Shown piece by piece: positions 1-14,000 of a DNA stretch of 64,000 bases. How positions within the stretch are numbered: position 1 is the stretch's first letter; every line of letters begins with the position of its first letter. A program made the translations under genes and the position numbers. The notes under the pieces are model-generated. The model had not been told where the DNA came from and did no database searches. It was given only the letters and a program-made list of their open reading frames with translations. Source of the stretch: Antilocapra americana (Eukaryota > Chordata > Mammalia > Artiodactyla > Antilocapridae); contig ML660203.1 in assembly GCA_007570785.1 (NCBI GenBank), forward strand, positions 5,958,793-6,022,792, written 5' to 3'.

Positions 1-1793
1 CACTCATTAGAAACCCTGCGAGCCCTCAGCATCCTCCAGGCCCAGCCCTGGGATGTGCATACTCCCAGCTGAATGAAACCCGTTGCCGGCTCTTGGAAAC
101 ACTTTCTGCCTTACAGTCTGTAAGAGACCATGTGGGGGCAGAGAAAAATCTCAAGGTATTGTGATGAGCACTCTGACACTGGTCTGGGCAAGGGGCTGAG
201 AGGTGTGAGGAGAGGTTGCGGCAAGCTCAGTGTGAGGAGTTAAAGCGGGAGAGTGCAAGGCCCAGCCTCAGCACAGCCCCAGCCCTCCACAGCTCCAGGC
301 TACAGGCACTCCGGGCAGAGCTGGCTTCACACTTGTTCTTGGACTACGCCATGTCCCAGCTTACCTGCTCAATCAGGGTCCTTCCTCAGCAAGGCTGGAT
401 GTCCAGGGCAATCTGTGCACCTCACCGCTGCTCTTCAGGCCGTTTAAAACGCTGACTGTGGAGACAGACCCCCAAGGCCCTCAGCAGCTCACCCAACCTC
501 TCTTCCTGGAAACATTATGAAAACCTCTCCATGGAAGCCGATCCTGCCTCCTTTGCATCTGTCCTTTCTTGTCAGCTCAGGCTCACTCTCACCCTCTCAT
601 CCGCCCTTAGCTGTGGACGGCCAGTGGCTCCCCGAAAGGCTATGGGGGATCTTGAGTCGGCCTTGGTCTCCGGCCTTCTCCTCCTCCACCACTGCCCCTT
701 CCTGGTCTTCAGTGTCAAAACCCTGGAGAGCTGGAGCTGCAAGTGACCGAGCCCCGTGAACTGCACTGGTTCTGAGGCAGCCTCCTCAAAGGGTGGCCCA
801 GATGCTCCACAGGATTTAAACGTATGGATTCTGGGGTAAGGAAACTCGGGGGCCTCCTGGGCTTAAGTACTGGGTGTGTTTGAGAGTTAAAATTCTCCCC
901 AAGCCATCTCTGGAGAAGAGAGGGGTTATCCATCCATTTAAGATGAAGCTGCAAAGGCCCAGGAAAGATGAGGTTGTGGCAAAACTGAAAAGGCAACGCA
1001 ACAAACCTTTTCCAGTCTGTTTCTTTCTTCAGGAAGGCCTGCAAAGTTACACAGCTAGCAAGTTCACAGGGACAGAAACTTCTTAAACTGTAGGAAGGCC
1101 TCATATGGTGGAAAAGTTTCCAGCAAAGGAAATATGAACGATGCTGGGCCACTAGCCCCACACCTGCCTATTCAGAAGCCAGCACTGGGCGGGCCCTCAG
1201 GGAGTTGACTTTGGACAATCTCGCTTCCCTCTTCGGGCTCCTTTTCCTTATTTCTCAGCAGAAATAACAGGAGGAGGAAAATATTTCCAGTCCTGGAGAG
1301 TTTGTGGGTGATGGTTCTCGGGAGTGGTATCTTCTTAGGTGTAGATGAAAGAACGCCACCTGCTGGGCATTCACACAGATTTGGAATCAATTTAGAAAAC
1401 TAGCTACAGGGACAATATAAAATTTAAAGGATTTTAAAAAAAAGAACAAAAATGCAAAAGGCCTTAAAATGTAGTAAGAAGGAAGCCTGTGTACACAGTC
1501 TGTACACCTCTGCCCCCATTATGTTCATTCACTCTCATTCACTGCTGCAGAAGTAAAGCCTGTGGCTCATCCACGGCACAAGAAAGACAGCAGGTGCCCA
1601 AAAATCCACTCGTCCCTTCACTGCAGACGCCCCAAAGAGCACAGTTCCAAAGGGTTAACTCCTGGTGGCCCTTAACTGTTCTCCCCTGCAGAAACCCATC
1701 TTGCAGTCAAATGTTCCCAGCAGACTTGGGGCGCACACAGCTGGCAGAGTCACTGTCCCGACGTGGCCCCAGGTCCCTGGAGGGGCCCCTCTG
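1..1793 (-). other. ACTR5 3' UTR and downstream flank
   Basis: I see no AATAAA or ATTAAA on the minus strand anywhere in these 1.8 kb, so the cleavage site cannot be placed. It may use a variant hexamer. No convincing ORF, RNA gene or young SINE is visible. A CTCF-type motif lies at 1352-1367. Confidence 0.5.
1352..1367 (-). promoter_or_regulatory. CTCF-type motif downstream of ACTR5
   Basis: On the minus strand the sequence reads CCAGCAGGTGGCG, matching the CTCF core consensus CCASYAGRKGGCR at every position. It lies about 430 bp past the ACTR5 stop. Occupancy cannot be known from sequence. Confidence 0.55.
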
Positions 1794-2036
1794 CTACGCC
1801 TGCTCGCTGGCCCCCGAGCCCTTGCCAGATGCCTGGGCCTCTGCGGAGCGTGACGCTTGCTTGGGCAGGCGGATGGGGACATACACGTTGGAGGCGCAGT
1901 GCTCCCTGAGGTAGCCTCCCCCCTTCTCTTCGTAGTCCCTCCTGGTGATCCAGACGTCCTCGTTGTCAAGGTGGTCCAAGGCCCAGTCACGAGCTCCATA
2001 CCAGGCGTCCAGCACGGGGTCTGAGGCCATCTGAAC
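1794..2036 (-). CDS. ACTR5: ACTR5 coding exon 9 and stop (residues 531-610)
   Basis: The acceptor TCTTCCAG precedes 2036. The exon encodes [20 protein letters not shown] through [18 protein letters not shown] and ends EQA with a TAG at 1796-1794. The low-complexity Gly/Ser/Ala tail after residue 590 looks shorter than the human tail as I recall it. Confidence 0.95.
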   Translation of the reverse strand, partial: VQMASDPVLDAWYGARDWALDHLDNEDVWITRRDYEEKGGGYLREHCASNVYVPIRLPKQASRSAEAQASGKGSGASEQA

Positions 2037-5000
2037 CTGGAAGATGAGCAGAGCGGTCACCAGGAGGATATCTCCCATCGGTTTCCAAGGGCTGAATGTT
2101 TAGCAAGGCTGGCCACAGAAATGCACACACAGGAGGGCCCCCTTTGATTCCAATATGCGGCAGGACTATCTCTGCACCCCCAAACGGAGGTGAGCTGAAA
2201 TGACCCAGACGTTCCAAGGAAGGACACGAACATGCCGAGCCCACCAGGACCGACCTCACAGAGTAAGGGGTCATCAGTTACTTTATCCACGGCACCCCGG
2301 GCAGGGGGCAAGGGACCAGCTGCCCCGCCTCCTGCCCCCGTCCTGTCGACTACAGGGTGTCAGGTGGAGACCGGGAAGACCTGGACCTGAGCCTCTGCCA
2401 GCGAGGGAAGCAGAGGCTGCTACGAGGTGGCTCTGGCCATGGTGACAACTGAGCCTCAGAGGAGGTGAGAGCAGAAAGGCTGCCCTGGGCTGTTTCCACT
2501 GCTTATTCCAGGAGCAAGACTGCGCTCAGCAGTCCCGGGAGTGCCCCCAGTGAGGCGTGAGCTGACCACAGGACAGACCGCTGTCCAACTCAGATTGGGC
2601 TCCTCTTTCCTGGAGTCACCCGCCGGACTTCCCACCTTTCTCCCCACTCCCTCCCTCCATCTCCCATAGAAGTCCCAGGCTGGAATAGTGGTTTGGGAAC
2701 TTTCTGAAGTAAAGGGCTGGAGGAATCAGCACAGATGGAGGAGGAGGTGGCAAGGGACCTGCGAGAAATGACCATCAACAAAATCAGGTGACGAGAGCCC
2801 TGGCTGCTCTGGTGTAGAAGTGTTAGTGACGGGACGAGGAGGCGCTGGCTCTACTCCTTGCACCAGGCAAGTGCCCACTGTGAGGAATACCAAGGAGGAC
2901 CCTGTGTAAGGTCTCCGCGGGTCCTTCCAGCGACTCGTGGAATCCAGTGTTCCCTCAGTACAACAGCTGATGTCTGTCCATCACACGCAGGCCCTGAGCT
3001 GAGCGCCTGACTCGCCTCGCAGACTGAAAGCTGGTAACGGGTGCCAAGATGACCCCCCTCCTCATTGCTGAGAAAACTGGGGTGTGGCAAAACTCAGTGA
3101 CAGTGGTGCTGGGGTCACAACCCAGGCCCAGAAACCACCCCGAATGTACAACACATCACACAGCACGGGGTGGGCAAGCCAAGCCCCTCAGCAGGACACA
3201 CAGGCTCCGTACCCCATGTGCCCTGCTGGCGTCTCCAGCACACACCCCCACCCTTCACAGCCACTCTCAGCTGCACACCCCTCAGCAAGGTTTTGGCCCC
3301 TAAGCCTTTGCTCCTGCTCATCCTCCTGCCCTCAATCCGGAATATTCTCTCCATCCCCCTGCCAGACGCTCTATATGACAAACACCTCCTCGCCCTCAGA
3401 AGACTCACTTCCAAGGAGCCATCCCTGAACTCCCAGACCCCTAGGTGCCCAGGACATCTCAGCATCTTGAGATGACTGGTCCATGAGGGGAGCTCAAACC
3501 ACGTCTCTTGGTGATTGGGAATTTGGTAAAGAAATTGTGGGGTACCCCCACCAGACAGTTGCTTTTAAAAGTATTTCAGATGAATAATGACATGGGAAAA
3601 TGTTCCTGGCAGGTTAAGAAATTCAGGTTACAAAGGCAATGTGTGGAAGAAAGAAAAAACCTTCTCAGCCAGTCCCCTCTACCTGTGGCCCAGGGCCTGG
3701 GTGAAGAGAAGGCCTTAATCTCAATGTACACTCTTTTTTAAGAAAATAATTTTGGTAGTAATGAATCCCACATGCCGCAGGGCAAGTGGGGCTGTGCGCC
3801 ATAAGTACGGAGCCTGTGAGTCTAGAGCCTGTGAGTCTAAAGCCCGTGCTCGGCAACAAGAGAAGCCACTTGGATGAGAAGTCCCTGCACCACAACTAGA
3901 AAGTAGCTCCCGCTCACCGTGACTAGAGAAAGCCCATGCGCAGCAACACAGACCCAGTGTGGCCAAAAGTAAATAAATAATTTTAGTGATAATTTTTAAA
4001 AAGTTAATTAATTTAGCTGCACTGGATCTTAGTTCCAGCACGTGGGATCTAGCTCCCTGACCGGGGATCAAACTCGGGCCCCCTGCACTAGCAACGTGGC
4101 GTCTTACCACTGGGCCACCAGGGAAGTCCCTCAAGGTACACTCTTTTGTACTCTCTAAATGTTTATTGTATGCAGGTCTTCCTTTGTTAATGAAAACAAA
4201 ACAAAGAAGCACATAAATAATGACTTCCATTTTGCTTTAAAAATCTCAAGAACAGAAGGAATGCTACGAATGCAATAACAGTGGCTGTTTCTGGATGATG
4301 GAATGACAATTTTTCTCATTTACACTGTACTAGTTTTGCCACCCAGAGAGCAAACAATAAGGCTATTTCGAAACAGTTGGTTACATGGGCAATTGGTACC
4401 TGAAAAGAAGACTGAAAGGGCCTCATCTCCAGCAGCTCCTTCTCGATTCTGACCTTCATCCCAGGATACATCATGTTCCCGCCAGTGAGGAAAACGTTCT
4501 GAACCAGCAGATCTTGAACATCCTTTGGGTACCTGGGGATGAAACGATTCCACTGCTATAGTCTCTCCTACTTGAATATTGGAAGAGAATGTGGATGTAG
4601 AAATGTGAGCGCTCAGTACAAATCAGAAAACATCCACATAAAAAGTTAAAAACAAACAAAAAAATGCTCTCCATTTTTCATTTGCTTTTACAGAATGAAT
4701 GTCAAACAGCTAGGTAAAACCTTAATTTGAATGGTCAATCCATTTCCTTAGCGTTATGCCTTTCTAATACATGTTTTTTTAAAATCGACTTTGGTGAGGA
4801 TTGCTTTAAATTCATTTAGATGAAATCTGACAAATTTATAAACCCCAGCAACCACCACCACAACCAAGATAGAGAACATTTCCATCACCCCCCGAAGTCC
4901 TGCCTCTCCTTTTGAGGACTTCCCTCTCTACCTGTGCTTTTTATTACCAGTTTTATGTTACACGTTTGATCACTTTTCCACCCACTGTGAGATAAAACTC

Positions 5001-8000
5001 AGAGTTATTCAAACAAAGTAGCTGCAATCACTTTTTTTCCTTGCTAGCTGTTCAGTTGCCATTCTGGTTTTTTTTTTTTTTTTTGCCATTCTGTTTTAAC
5101 CAACAGCAACTAGAGGACCACAAGACTGTGTTCCCTACCTGTCCCATGTGAATTAGGAAAACTCACACTGCAGAATCACATCTGTATAAATGGGTGGGGA
5201 GAGGCATGTTGTTATAGAAATGTAAACTCTTAAAAAATAAAATGCAAGGTAGGAAAAAAACTAAGTTCGACTTGTTTTTAGGGTGATTTGGAACCACCAG
5301 TCTGCAATGGTGTGAAGACTTTTAGAAAAGCCAGTCAGTGCACATACATTATCCTGTTGCCCAAATTTTTAAAAGACATTCTTAAAGCTCCTCAAGAATA
5401 TACACGTTTAGCATCTACACACTGAGAAAAGAATAGACAGCCCTAGGCCTGGTGGGAGAAAAAGAACACCCTCTGAGGGAGCAAGTCAATGAAAAAGAGA
5501 CGCCCAGCCATCAGCTCCACTGTTCAAAGCAAAATTCAAAGGAATGGTTCAAGAAAACAGAAGGAAAAGAAGGTCCAGGCTCACCTGTCCAGGATGTACT
5601 GGAGGGTCTCTGCTATGCCGGCCTGCTCCTCTCCGATGAGAGACGGCTGGAAGATAATTTCTGGAGCTCGAATTCTTTCTGTCCCAACAAACAGCTGATG
5701 ATACGCTGCCAAGTTAAACACGGGCTTTAAAAACCCAAGGTTTAGAAGATATTTTTAGGCCATAAGAACAAACATCCCAGTTGCCAGCTTCCTCAAATTG
5801 CATTTCTCGTTCCATTATAGCTTTGTTCGGGCCAGAATAACCTCTCTCCCCACTCTCTTGACGTGATGATTCAATTTTTCTACCTTCTTTAACCTCTGGA
5901 CTATAAGCTGCTACACATCTCCATCATGAAATGATCCTTGAGATGTAGGAAAGAGACTTGGTGAGGAGCAGTAGCAGCAAGGCTGGCACTAGCAGACCAA
6001 GTCTCCGCCAGCGCCTGGCTCAGCACCCAGGCCCTGCACAGCCAAGAAAGCCTTCTCCCAGGTGTCTCAGCCTCACGTCCATCTAGCTGGTTGCCACGGT
6101 GATGGCAGAAACAAGGACCCAGATGAGGATGAGACATCATGACAGTGGCTTCAAAAGAAATAAAAGCCTTAAAAGCTACTCTTTGGGTCTCAAAATCCCT
6201 GGTTACTGGACCATGTGCTCCACCGAGCAGACTGCTTTTCACAGTTTCACAGTCAGTGCTGGAAACCCAATCAATCACCGAGGGGGAAAAAGTCCCTGAC
6301 TCTGCAAGTTTTTAGTGCTGGTACTCGCCCTTCTAGAAAAATACAACTGGGATCTGTGGCTGGAGGGGGGATATTCCTAAAGAAGCAGACTAGATCTGAC
6401 TGGTCATTCACATCAAGCTTCAAAGCATAAGCAAGGTCGAGGCTACAGCAGGCCAACCTGGACCGTGGCCACTGGCTTCTCCACTTCAGGGGTCTCCTCC
6501 GAAAACAGGGGCTCAAAATCATTGATGTTTTCCACATCCTCCAGAGACGGCTCAAGCTGCTCCAGGTCAGGAGTCTGACAAGAGAACAAACAGAAGACAG
6601 AAACTGTGATTCAGCAAACTTTAGCTCTGCGAGTTCACGGTCACCAAATGGAACTGGGATCTCACCCAATGTCCTGAAAGTATGTCCATACATAAAAACA
6701 ATCTGAAAATTTTTCTATTAAAAAAAAAAAAACCAACACACATGAACTCAAGGTTAAAAGACTAAAAAGCCAGGGATGGGTTTCGTTCTTACCCCCTATC
6801 TTCCCCACTGAGACCAGTCTCATCAACTCCCACCTTCTCTGAAGCCTTTAGAGGGAGCAGCTCAAGTCTGCCACTCCAGAGAGGACTGTCCCACAGAGAC
6901 TGCAGAGATGAGGGGCTCAGAATCCAGCTGGTCACCTTCCTAAGCTCTGTCCACACTGCCTCTCACCCCAGCCAGTGACTAGAGACAATCTGGACTCGGA
7001 CTGCTTGGATCTCTCAGCTGTGCTGCTTCTAGCTGTGTGACTTTGGGCACATTTCTTTCCTTGCCTCAATCTCAGTTTCCTTATTCATAAAATGGGAATG
7101 AAGACAGTACTTGCGGAATTCTGAGAACTAATCAAGATGACACTTGCATGGCACGGGGTCTGGCACAGGTCCTGTGTTCTGTTATCATCAGTAACTGTCG
7201 CTCCTGAGTGGCACCAGCTCTTTGGTTTCAACCTTGGATGTGTGTCCTCCCCCACCCCCAAGGCCACTGACACATCCCCAAGCTTCAGGTCACACTGGCT
7301 CCCTCCTGGATGAAGCCATCCCATTTTTATCCTGTCTTCCCACCTCCAACCTTGCCTCTTCCTAAATCCATCATCCTAACTGCCACCAGTTATTTTCCTA
7401 AAATAAAATCTTGTCAGATTATGCCTTACTCAGCACACTCTGAAGGCTCTGTCTGAAGGATATTCTTCAGGCTAACGGATAAAGACTGTTTTAGGCAGCC
7501 ACGGCCTCCCTTCCGGCTTCGTCTCCCACACTCTCCATGCGGGATGGGCTCTGCTCCCTGCATATATACTTCTTTCCATATAAAATGTCCTTCCCTCCTC
7601 ATCAAGTATCTACTGAAACCAAATAATCTTTCAGGGCCCAGCTCAAACACCCGAATCCTTTCTCATAACTCCATCTGAGGACTTCCCTGGTGGTCCAGTG
7701 GTTAAGCATCTGCCTTGCAACTCAGGGGATGTGGCGTCCATCCTTGGTCAGGGGACTAAGATCCCATATGCTGCAGGGCAACAAAGCCCCTGCAACCACC
7801 ACTAGAGATCCTGTATGCCGGCAACTAAAACCCGATGCAGCCAAAGAAATAAATAAAATATTAAAAAAACAAAAAACAAACCTCCATTTGCATTCCCACA
7901 GACATCTATTAATAGCATCACATTTGATAAAGGTTATTACAGTCTGGGGCTTCCCTGGTGGCTCAGACGGTAAAGAATCTGCCTACAATTCGGGAAACCT

Positions 8001-11000
8001 GGATTTGATCCCTGGGTCAGGAAGATCCCCTAGAGGTGGGCATGGCAACCCACTCCAGTATTCTTGCCTGAAGAATCCCCATGCACAGCATATTACAGTC
8101 CTGAGCATGGTTCTAGAGCCCTAGGTTCTGAGGTACTGAGGAGGGAAAGGATTGTATCTTAGTCACCTCTGTGCCCCTGGTCCCTGGCAATCATGCCTAG
8201 CACTGAGTGGTGAATCCCTGGGATACACCCTTAAATTTCTGTAGAATAAAGAGGACTGTAAAATGTCTGGGTTTTAAAGGCTTTTTCAGTATTACTATCC
8301 ACTTTCATATCTAATTATATTCAAAAGCAGTCACCTTAAAAACAAGATTTCTTAGCTTCACCAAAAATTGTAACAAAACAAAACAAAACAATTTTCCTTA
8401 TCCTGATTCATATGATTCACAGAGAGAAACAAAGCTGGTAATTTCAATGCAACAATGGGCATCCCAGAGAGAACTGATTTCTCTACCATGGCTGGCTTCT
8501 CTCCCTCTTAGGGTCTGCCAGGGTCCCCAGGTATACTGGGTGGCAACTGCAAACATATACACGACTGTTCTTTGGGAACCGAACAGAACAAGTTTGCCAA
8601 GGCCCATCAAGAGAAGATGCAGTGTGGTTCCCCAGAACAGCCTTGAGCAGCAGAAAACCAAACAGAGGCCAGTTCAATCTTGATTCCTCAGGTAAGAGGA
8701 CTTTCCATCTTTGGCCCACTGCGCTTTCCAACAAAGGAGGGTGCTAGCGAGCTGCACTCCCAACCATTTGCAGCGATGGAAAGTGAGCATCTTTTAAATA
8801 CTCCATGAAGAATGCTAGTAGGACTTCCTTGGTGGTTCAGTGGTAAAGAATCCACCTCCCAATGCAGGGGACACAGTTTGATCCCTGGTCCCGGAAGAGT
8901 CCACATGCCATGGGGCTGTGTGCCACCACCAGAGAGTCTGCGTGATGCAGTGAAGATCCTAAGTGCCGCAACTAAGACCCAGGCCCGCCAAATAAATAAA
9001 TAAATAAAGACTAAAACCAAGAATGCTAACAAAGCCTACTCCTTTACAACATCCTCACTGAATACCTGCAGTGAGGGATGAAATGGATTGGTCTGTAAGA
9101 AAGAAATGGATTTTTAGAAAACACTGGAAGTTTAAAAATTCAGCTGTATAAATTCAATGGGGAACACATGTATACCCATGGCAGATTCATTTCAATGTAT
9201 GGCAAAACCAACACGATAATGTAAAGAAAAAAAAAATTTTTTTTAATAAATAAATAAAATAAATAAATAAATTCAATGCCACTTTTACCGCTTAGGTGGC
9301 ATTTCAATATGAACTGTGGTCCACATATATTTGCTCTTTCCATTCTAAAGGAACTGTACAGTTGGAAAATAGAATAAATATTTTTTGAAAGGTAGAACTG
9401 GTTGGCCAGTGCTGTGGCCAAATTTAGCCCATGAATGTTACTGTAATTGATCTAATCTTTAACAATCTCCCTGACTGACCGTTAAGGCTTTGGGACTGAC
9501 AGATTCATCACATCTGCTGTACTACGGAGGGAAACCTTTTAAAGTCCAACAATTCAAAATCTCCCCAAGCCCAGAGAGATTTGAATCTGTACCCTAAGGT
9601 CACAGGACAAAGTAGGGACTTAGTACCTGCTGAATGAATGAACAGAGTGACTGAATCAGGGCATACAACAAACACAGAAAAATGAACAAAGAAAAGGAAA
9701 AACCAGCTCCCCAACTGGCTTGGGAATCACATCTTCATAGTTATTTATTTTCTTTTTAAATCTAAAATCCTCCATGTGCCTGTAGCTTAGTGGTTCATCT
9801 CTGATAAAAAGAGGTTGATATCCTGTGGACGTGTTGATAAGTATGATAAAACTAAGTATACATAAACAAACAACAAAGGCAATGTGAACAGAGGATTCGA
9901 CGGTTGGATGGCACCATCAACTCAATGGACATGAGTCTGAGCAAACGCCGGGAGAGAGTAAAGGACAGGGAAGCCTGGCATGCTGCAGTCCACAGGGTTG
10001 CGAAGAGTGGGTCACAACTGAGCAACTGAACAACAACAATGTGAATCCAGATCCCAGTAACCCAGCGCTCAAATCTGAAACAGTGACCTGGAAAGTGGGA
10101 GGAGCAAACCAGAAAAGGCACACAGGTCCTCCTAAAGCTGATCTGGGATGCTGTAGAGACTAAGATGAAGTTCAAGGCCCCTTCAGCCCCGGATCTCAGT
10201 GATCCAGTATGCTGTGTCTAGGAAGTCTGACTCAGGATCTGCTCTGTCAAACATGCATGCTCGTGGCCAGTCACTGTCCTCATGTGATCTACAGCCTGTC
10301 AGAGAGGTGGGTAGGGGAGGTTGAGATGGGGAACCGTGAGAGCCGGCCTCCAGCTCAGACAGTGCCTGCAAAAGCAGGCTGCCTGCTGAGCCAAGGATGC
10401 TCTGAGGTCCCTGGTGAGCAGCACACTGCACACACCCAGTGGCAAACTGGGATTTTCCACCGGACTGTTTCTTTCGAAAAGGAAAGGCTTTAGGATTTAA
10501 AGTTGACTTAAAAACAAAGATCAATAGCTGGACTGGCTAACCCTGCCCCAGAAGTATCACAAGGCAATGAACAAGTACCTTTATTTTAGAACTCTAGAGA
10601 TGACAGATCCAGCAACAAGATATCCACCTATTATCACTTAGAGTTCTAGAGAAGGAGAGCCAACCAGAGATCTGGGGCTGAGGTGTGACCTGCAGGCAGC
10701 CCCCTCCACACACAGGCCCAGGGCTAGGGTTTGATTTACCCAGGGCCCGTTCTCAGCCCCACCCACCTGTCCTTTCCTCCACATCAATATTTATTTACAG
10801 TCTACAGGCAGGGAAACAAAAAGAAGAGACTGAAAAAGATCAAAGAGTTAGTTTTAGTAACTAACAAAAGACTGTTTTAAATCAACCCGCAAATATCTTT
10901 TCAAGATTTTTAAAATAACACTTATTTCTTAAATGTTAACATGTGCATAATAGGAAACCAAAAACACAAGAAGCAATAACAATGTCATTCAAAATCACAA

Positions 11001-14000
11001 GCCATTTACCATCTGATGTGTCCTTCTGGGTCTCATTTGTATATTTCCTATTGAGCACATCTATTAGCACCTGTAAAAAAATTCCCAGACTACGTGTGAA
11101 GTGTGATCCCTGTCCTTAGGGAGCACTCAAATGGAAAGGCGGTGAATGAAAGAGTAATCACAGTATATTTAATAAGAGATCAGAAGAAAATTGATGCGTG
11201 AATGACGGTCCAGGAACCATCAGTGGGACGGGTTCACATTCAAGATGGGCCACATGATTGGCGTGTGTTATGGTCTTCCTTTTCTACTTGCACACTTCCC
11301 CCTCCCAGGGGGCCAGAGCTCTACCAGGTAAAACCCCTCAGGTCAGCACTCCAATTGGTACAAGGTCAGTGCCATCCCTGCCCCCATCCATGCCCCCATA
11401 GACATCAAACACCACTCTGTTCTGTTTGCCTGCAAGCCTGGTCACAACCCCTTTGTGCTCAGCCTTTCTTGAACACTCTGTCCTCAGAAAGGACTATCCT
11501 CTCTACACAACCCCTTGAGACCTCCTTCCCGAGGCCCCAGTACCTCTGGCTTGCTGTCCACCACATCCACCTCGAGGCTGACTTCTGCTTGAAGGATCTT
11601 CTGCTTCGCCTGCTCCACTGCGGCACTGAGCTTCTGGATGTAGGACTGCAGCTCCTCCGGGGAGTCCATGTTCAGCTCTATCAGGGCCTTGTGAAACTGA
11701 TCCATCTGGCCATCCTCCAGGAGCTCCTGCAAGCAGAGCAATCACAACCCGTCCTCAGAGACGCGCATCAGGGAGATCAGGCCTGGGAAGGAGAGAAGGC
11801 GCTCAGAAGCTGGACGGTCAGGAAGAACGGCGGGAGAGGGATCCCCGAGCCTGCCCCTCCACAGAGCCTGCCCCAGGATGCTTCACAACATGGCCCTCCT
11901 CCCCAGCCATCTCTGGGCTCCCACGCATCACCATCTCAGCACCACCTGAGCAGGCGACACTCATCTATGTGGACAGAGGTCAGAAATGTGAGCTTCTGGG
12001 TGCACCAAAGGTGGGAGAGTAGCTAATAGGAGGCTGAGGGAGGCTCCTGGGCTGCTGGTAGTGCTGTATTTCTTGATCTGGATGTGGCTACGTGGTGGAT
12101 TTCAGTGGGGAAAACTCACTGAGCTGGGCCCTTAACACTTGTATGCTCTGTATCATGTGTGCCACGCTTAAGCCAAGAAGTTAAAAATCAAACAAAGGGG
12201 ACTAAGGGGACTATAAGGATAAAATACATCAATAAGGCCAGGATCACAGCTCTTTCAGAAATTCCTGCTGCTACACTGTCCTCCACACCCGGGATCTTTA
12301 CACGGATGATCCCGCTAGACTCCTCCTTAACCTGAGGGTTTGGGGAACTGAGACGGACGATGCGTTTCACAGCTGGGGCAGAACCTACAGGAAGAACAAG
12401 GCGGGGACCCACCCAGGGGTCTGCATCACCTGCACACAGAGCAGCCGGTCCAGCCGCTCCTGATCCAGCTGCAGCTTCTCCTCCCGCCGCCGGGCGTTGA
12501 GCTCCTGCAGCCGCCGCAGCTGCTGCTGCCGCCGCTCCTGCTTCTCCTCAGAGGTCAGGGTGCTGCCCAGGAGCTTGCTGGAAAATGGGAGCTGCATCTT
12601 GTGGACATTGTTCTCATAGTAATCGGGGCACCGCCATTTCTGCAGCTCTTCAAAGGAAGCATTTCAGAAGTTAGGAGATGGGAACACCATTAGCCTCGAG
12701 ATTAGTGAGTTGGGACGAGGGTTCCATGTGCAGGGGAAGATGGAGGAAGTACACTCCCCCCATCTCTAAACCCACTCTATGGGTGAAATGTAGCAGTAAG
12801 ACCTGGACATGATGCCCACACACCTGCTCTGAGAGAAATGCTAAATAAAACTTTTCAGATGGAAAGGATATCACCTAGAGCACCAGAAATGAAGGAAACA
12901 CAAGTGAAATGATTAACAGCCTAGATTAACCTCCTCTGGAATTCTTTCAAATAAATTTGACAACTGAAAGTAAAAACCATGACAATGTCTGATGGGCTTC
13001 CCACATTTGCAGATGTGACACAGAAGACAAGTCAGACACGAAGGAGGAAGGACATGGGGGCCTCTGGAGTGCTAACATCTCTGACATGAAGGCAAAACAG
13101 AGACCCTAAGACTGTGAAAAGCCTGCTAACTGCCATCTCTTGAGCAGGCACTAAAACAAAAAACCTACATAAGAGAGATAAGGTGGAAAACATAATAGAT
13201 AAATTAAAATAGAATGCCCAAAAAATTGGTGGACCTAAACCCAGAGACAAGAGTGATTAAATTCATTGTAACTGGTATTCACTTATCAGTTAAAAGATAA
13301 GAGACTGAAAGAAGGGATTTTTAAGGAAAGGACCTGTTAGAAAACTTGAATATAATGTTACACGTAGATTAAAAGCCCAGGAAAAAAAAACACCACACAA
13401 GCACCAGTCAAAAGAAAGCTCAAGTGGCTATATTAATGTCCAAGTAGACTTCAAAACAAAGAAAACTGCAAGGGATAAAAAGGAACACTACATAATGGTA
13501 AAAGATCAACTTGTCAAGATGATGTAAGAAAGGATGACTACATAAAAGACCAATTTGCCAAGAAGACATAAGAATCCTAAATGTGCACCGAACAAAAGAG
13601 CTTCAGATACTTGAAAGCAAAAACTGACAGAACTGAAAGAAGAAATAGGAAAATTCACAATTCTCCCTGGAGATTTCAACACTCTTAATAATCAATAGTA
13701 AATAATCAGTACAGGTTGATGGACAATGAAGCTGGGTTGACAAGAACTGAACAAAACCAACAACCAGCAGAACCAGAATGACATCACAGACTACTCCTGT
13801 CAACACCAGCAGGACATATATTCTTTGCAATTGTACATGGAATATTCGCCAAAACAAACCATGCCTGGGTCCTAAACCAAACCTTAAAAGTTAACTGATA
13901 CCAGGGAAAAGAAGTTCTTTGACTATGACAGAATTAAAGCAGAAATAAACCACAGAAAGATATCTGGAAAGTCTCCAACACTTGGCTATATTCTAAGTAA

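Larger units (their letters stand above)
2037..4399 (-). other. ACTR5: ACTR5 intron 8
   Basis: This 2,363-bp intron contains unique sequence, plus a pair of opposed CHR-type SINEs at 3.76-4.13 kb that are described separately. No other gene is visible. Confidence 0.85.
6575..11543 (-). other. ACTR5: ACTR5 intron 5, the largest intron
   Basis: This 4,969-bp intron holds a MIR, two CHR SINEs, one Bov-tA, an L1_BT tail and a BovB 3' end, all listed separately. Minus-strand sequence between about 10,100 and 11,500 shows no further exon-like segment. The joined exons 5 and 6 leave no gap in the protein. Confidence 0.85.

Noticed and set aside
1..1793. 5' end of PPP1R16B, expected next by human synteny
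   Set aside because: No exon or promoter signature of it is seen. In human the gene lies tens of kilobases further on.
11202..12026. 274-codon plus-strand open frame
   Set aside because: It is antisense to ACTR5 exon 5 and its flanking introns. The composition is a shadow of the real exon and no protein family is recognised.
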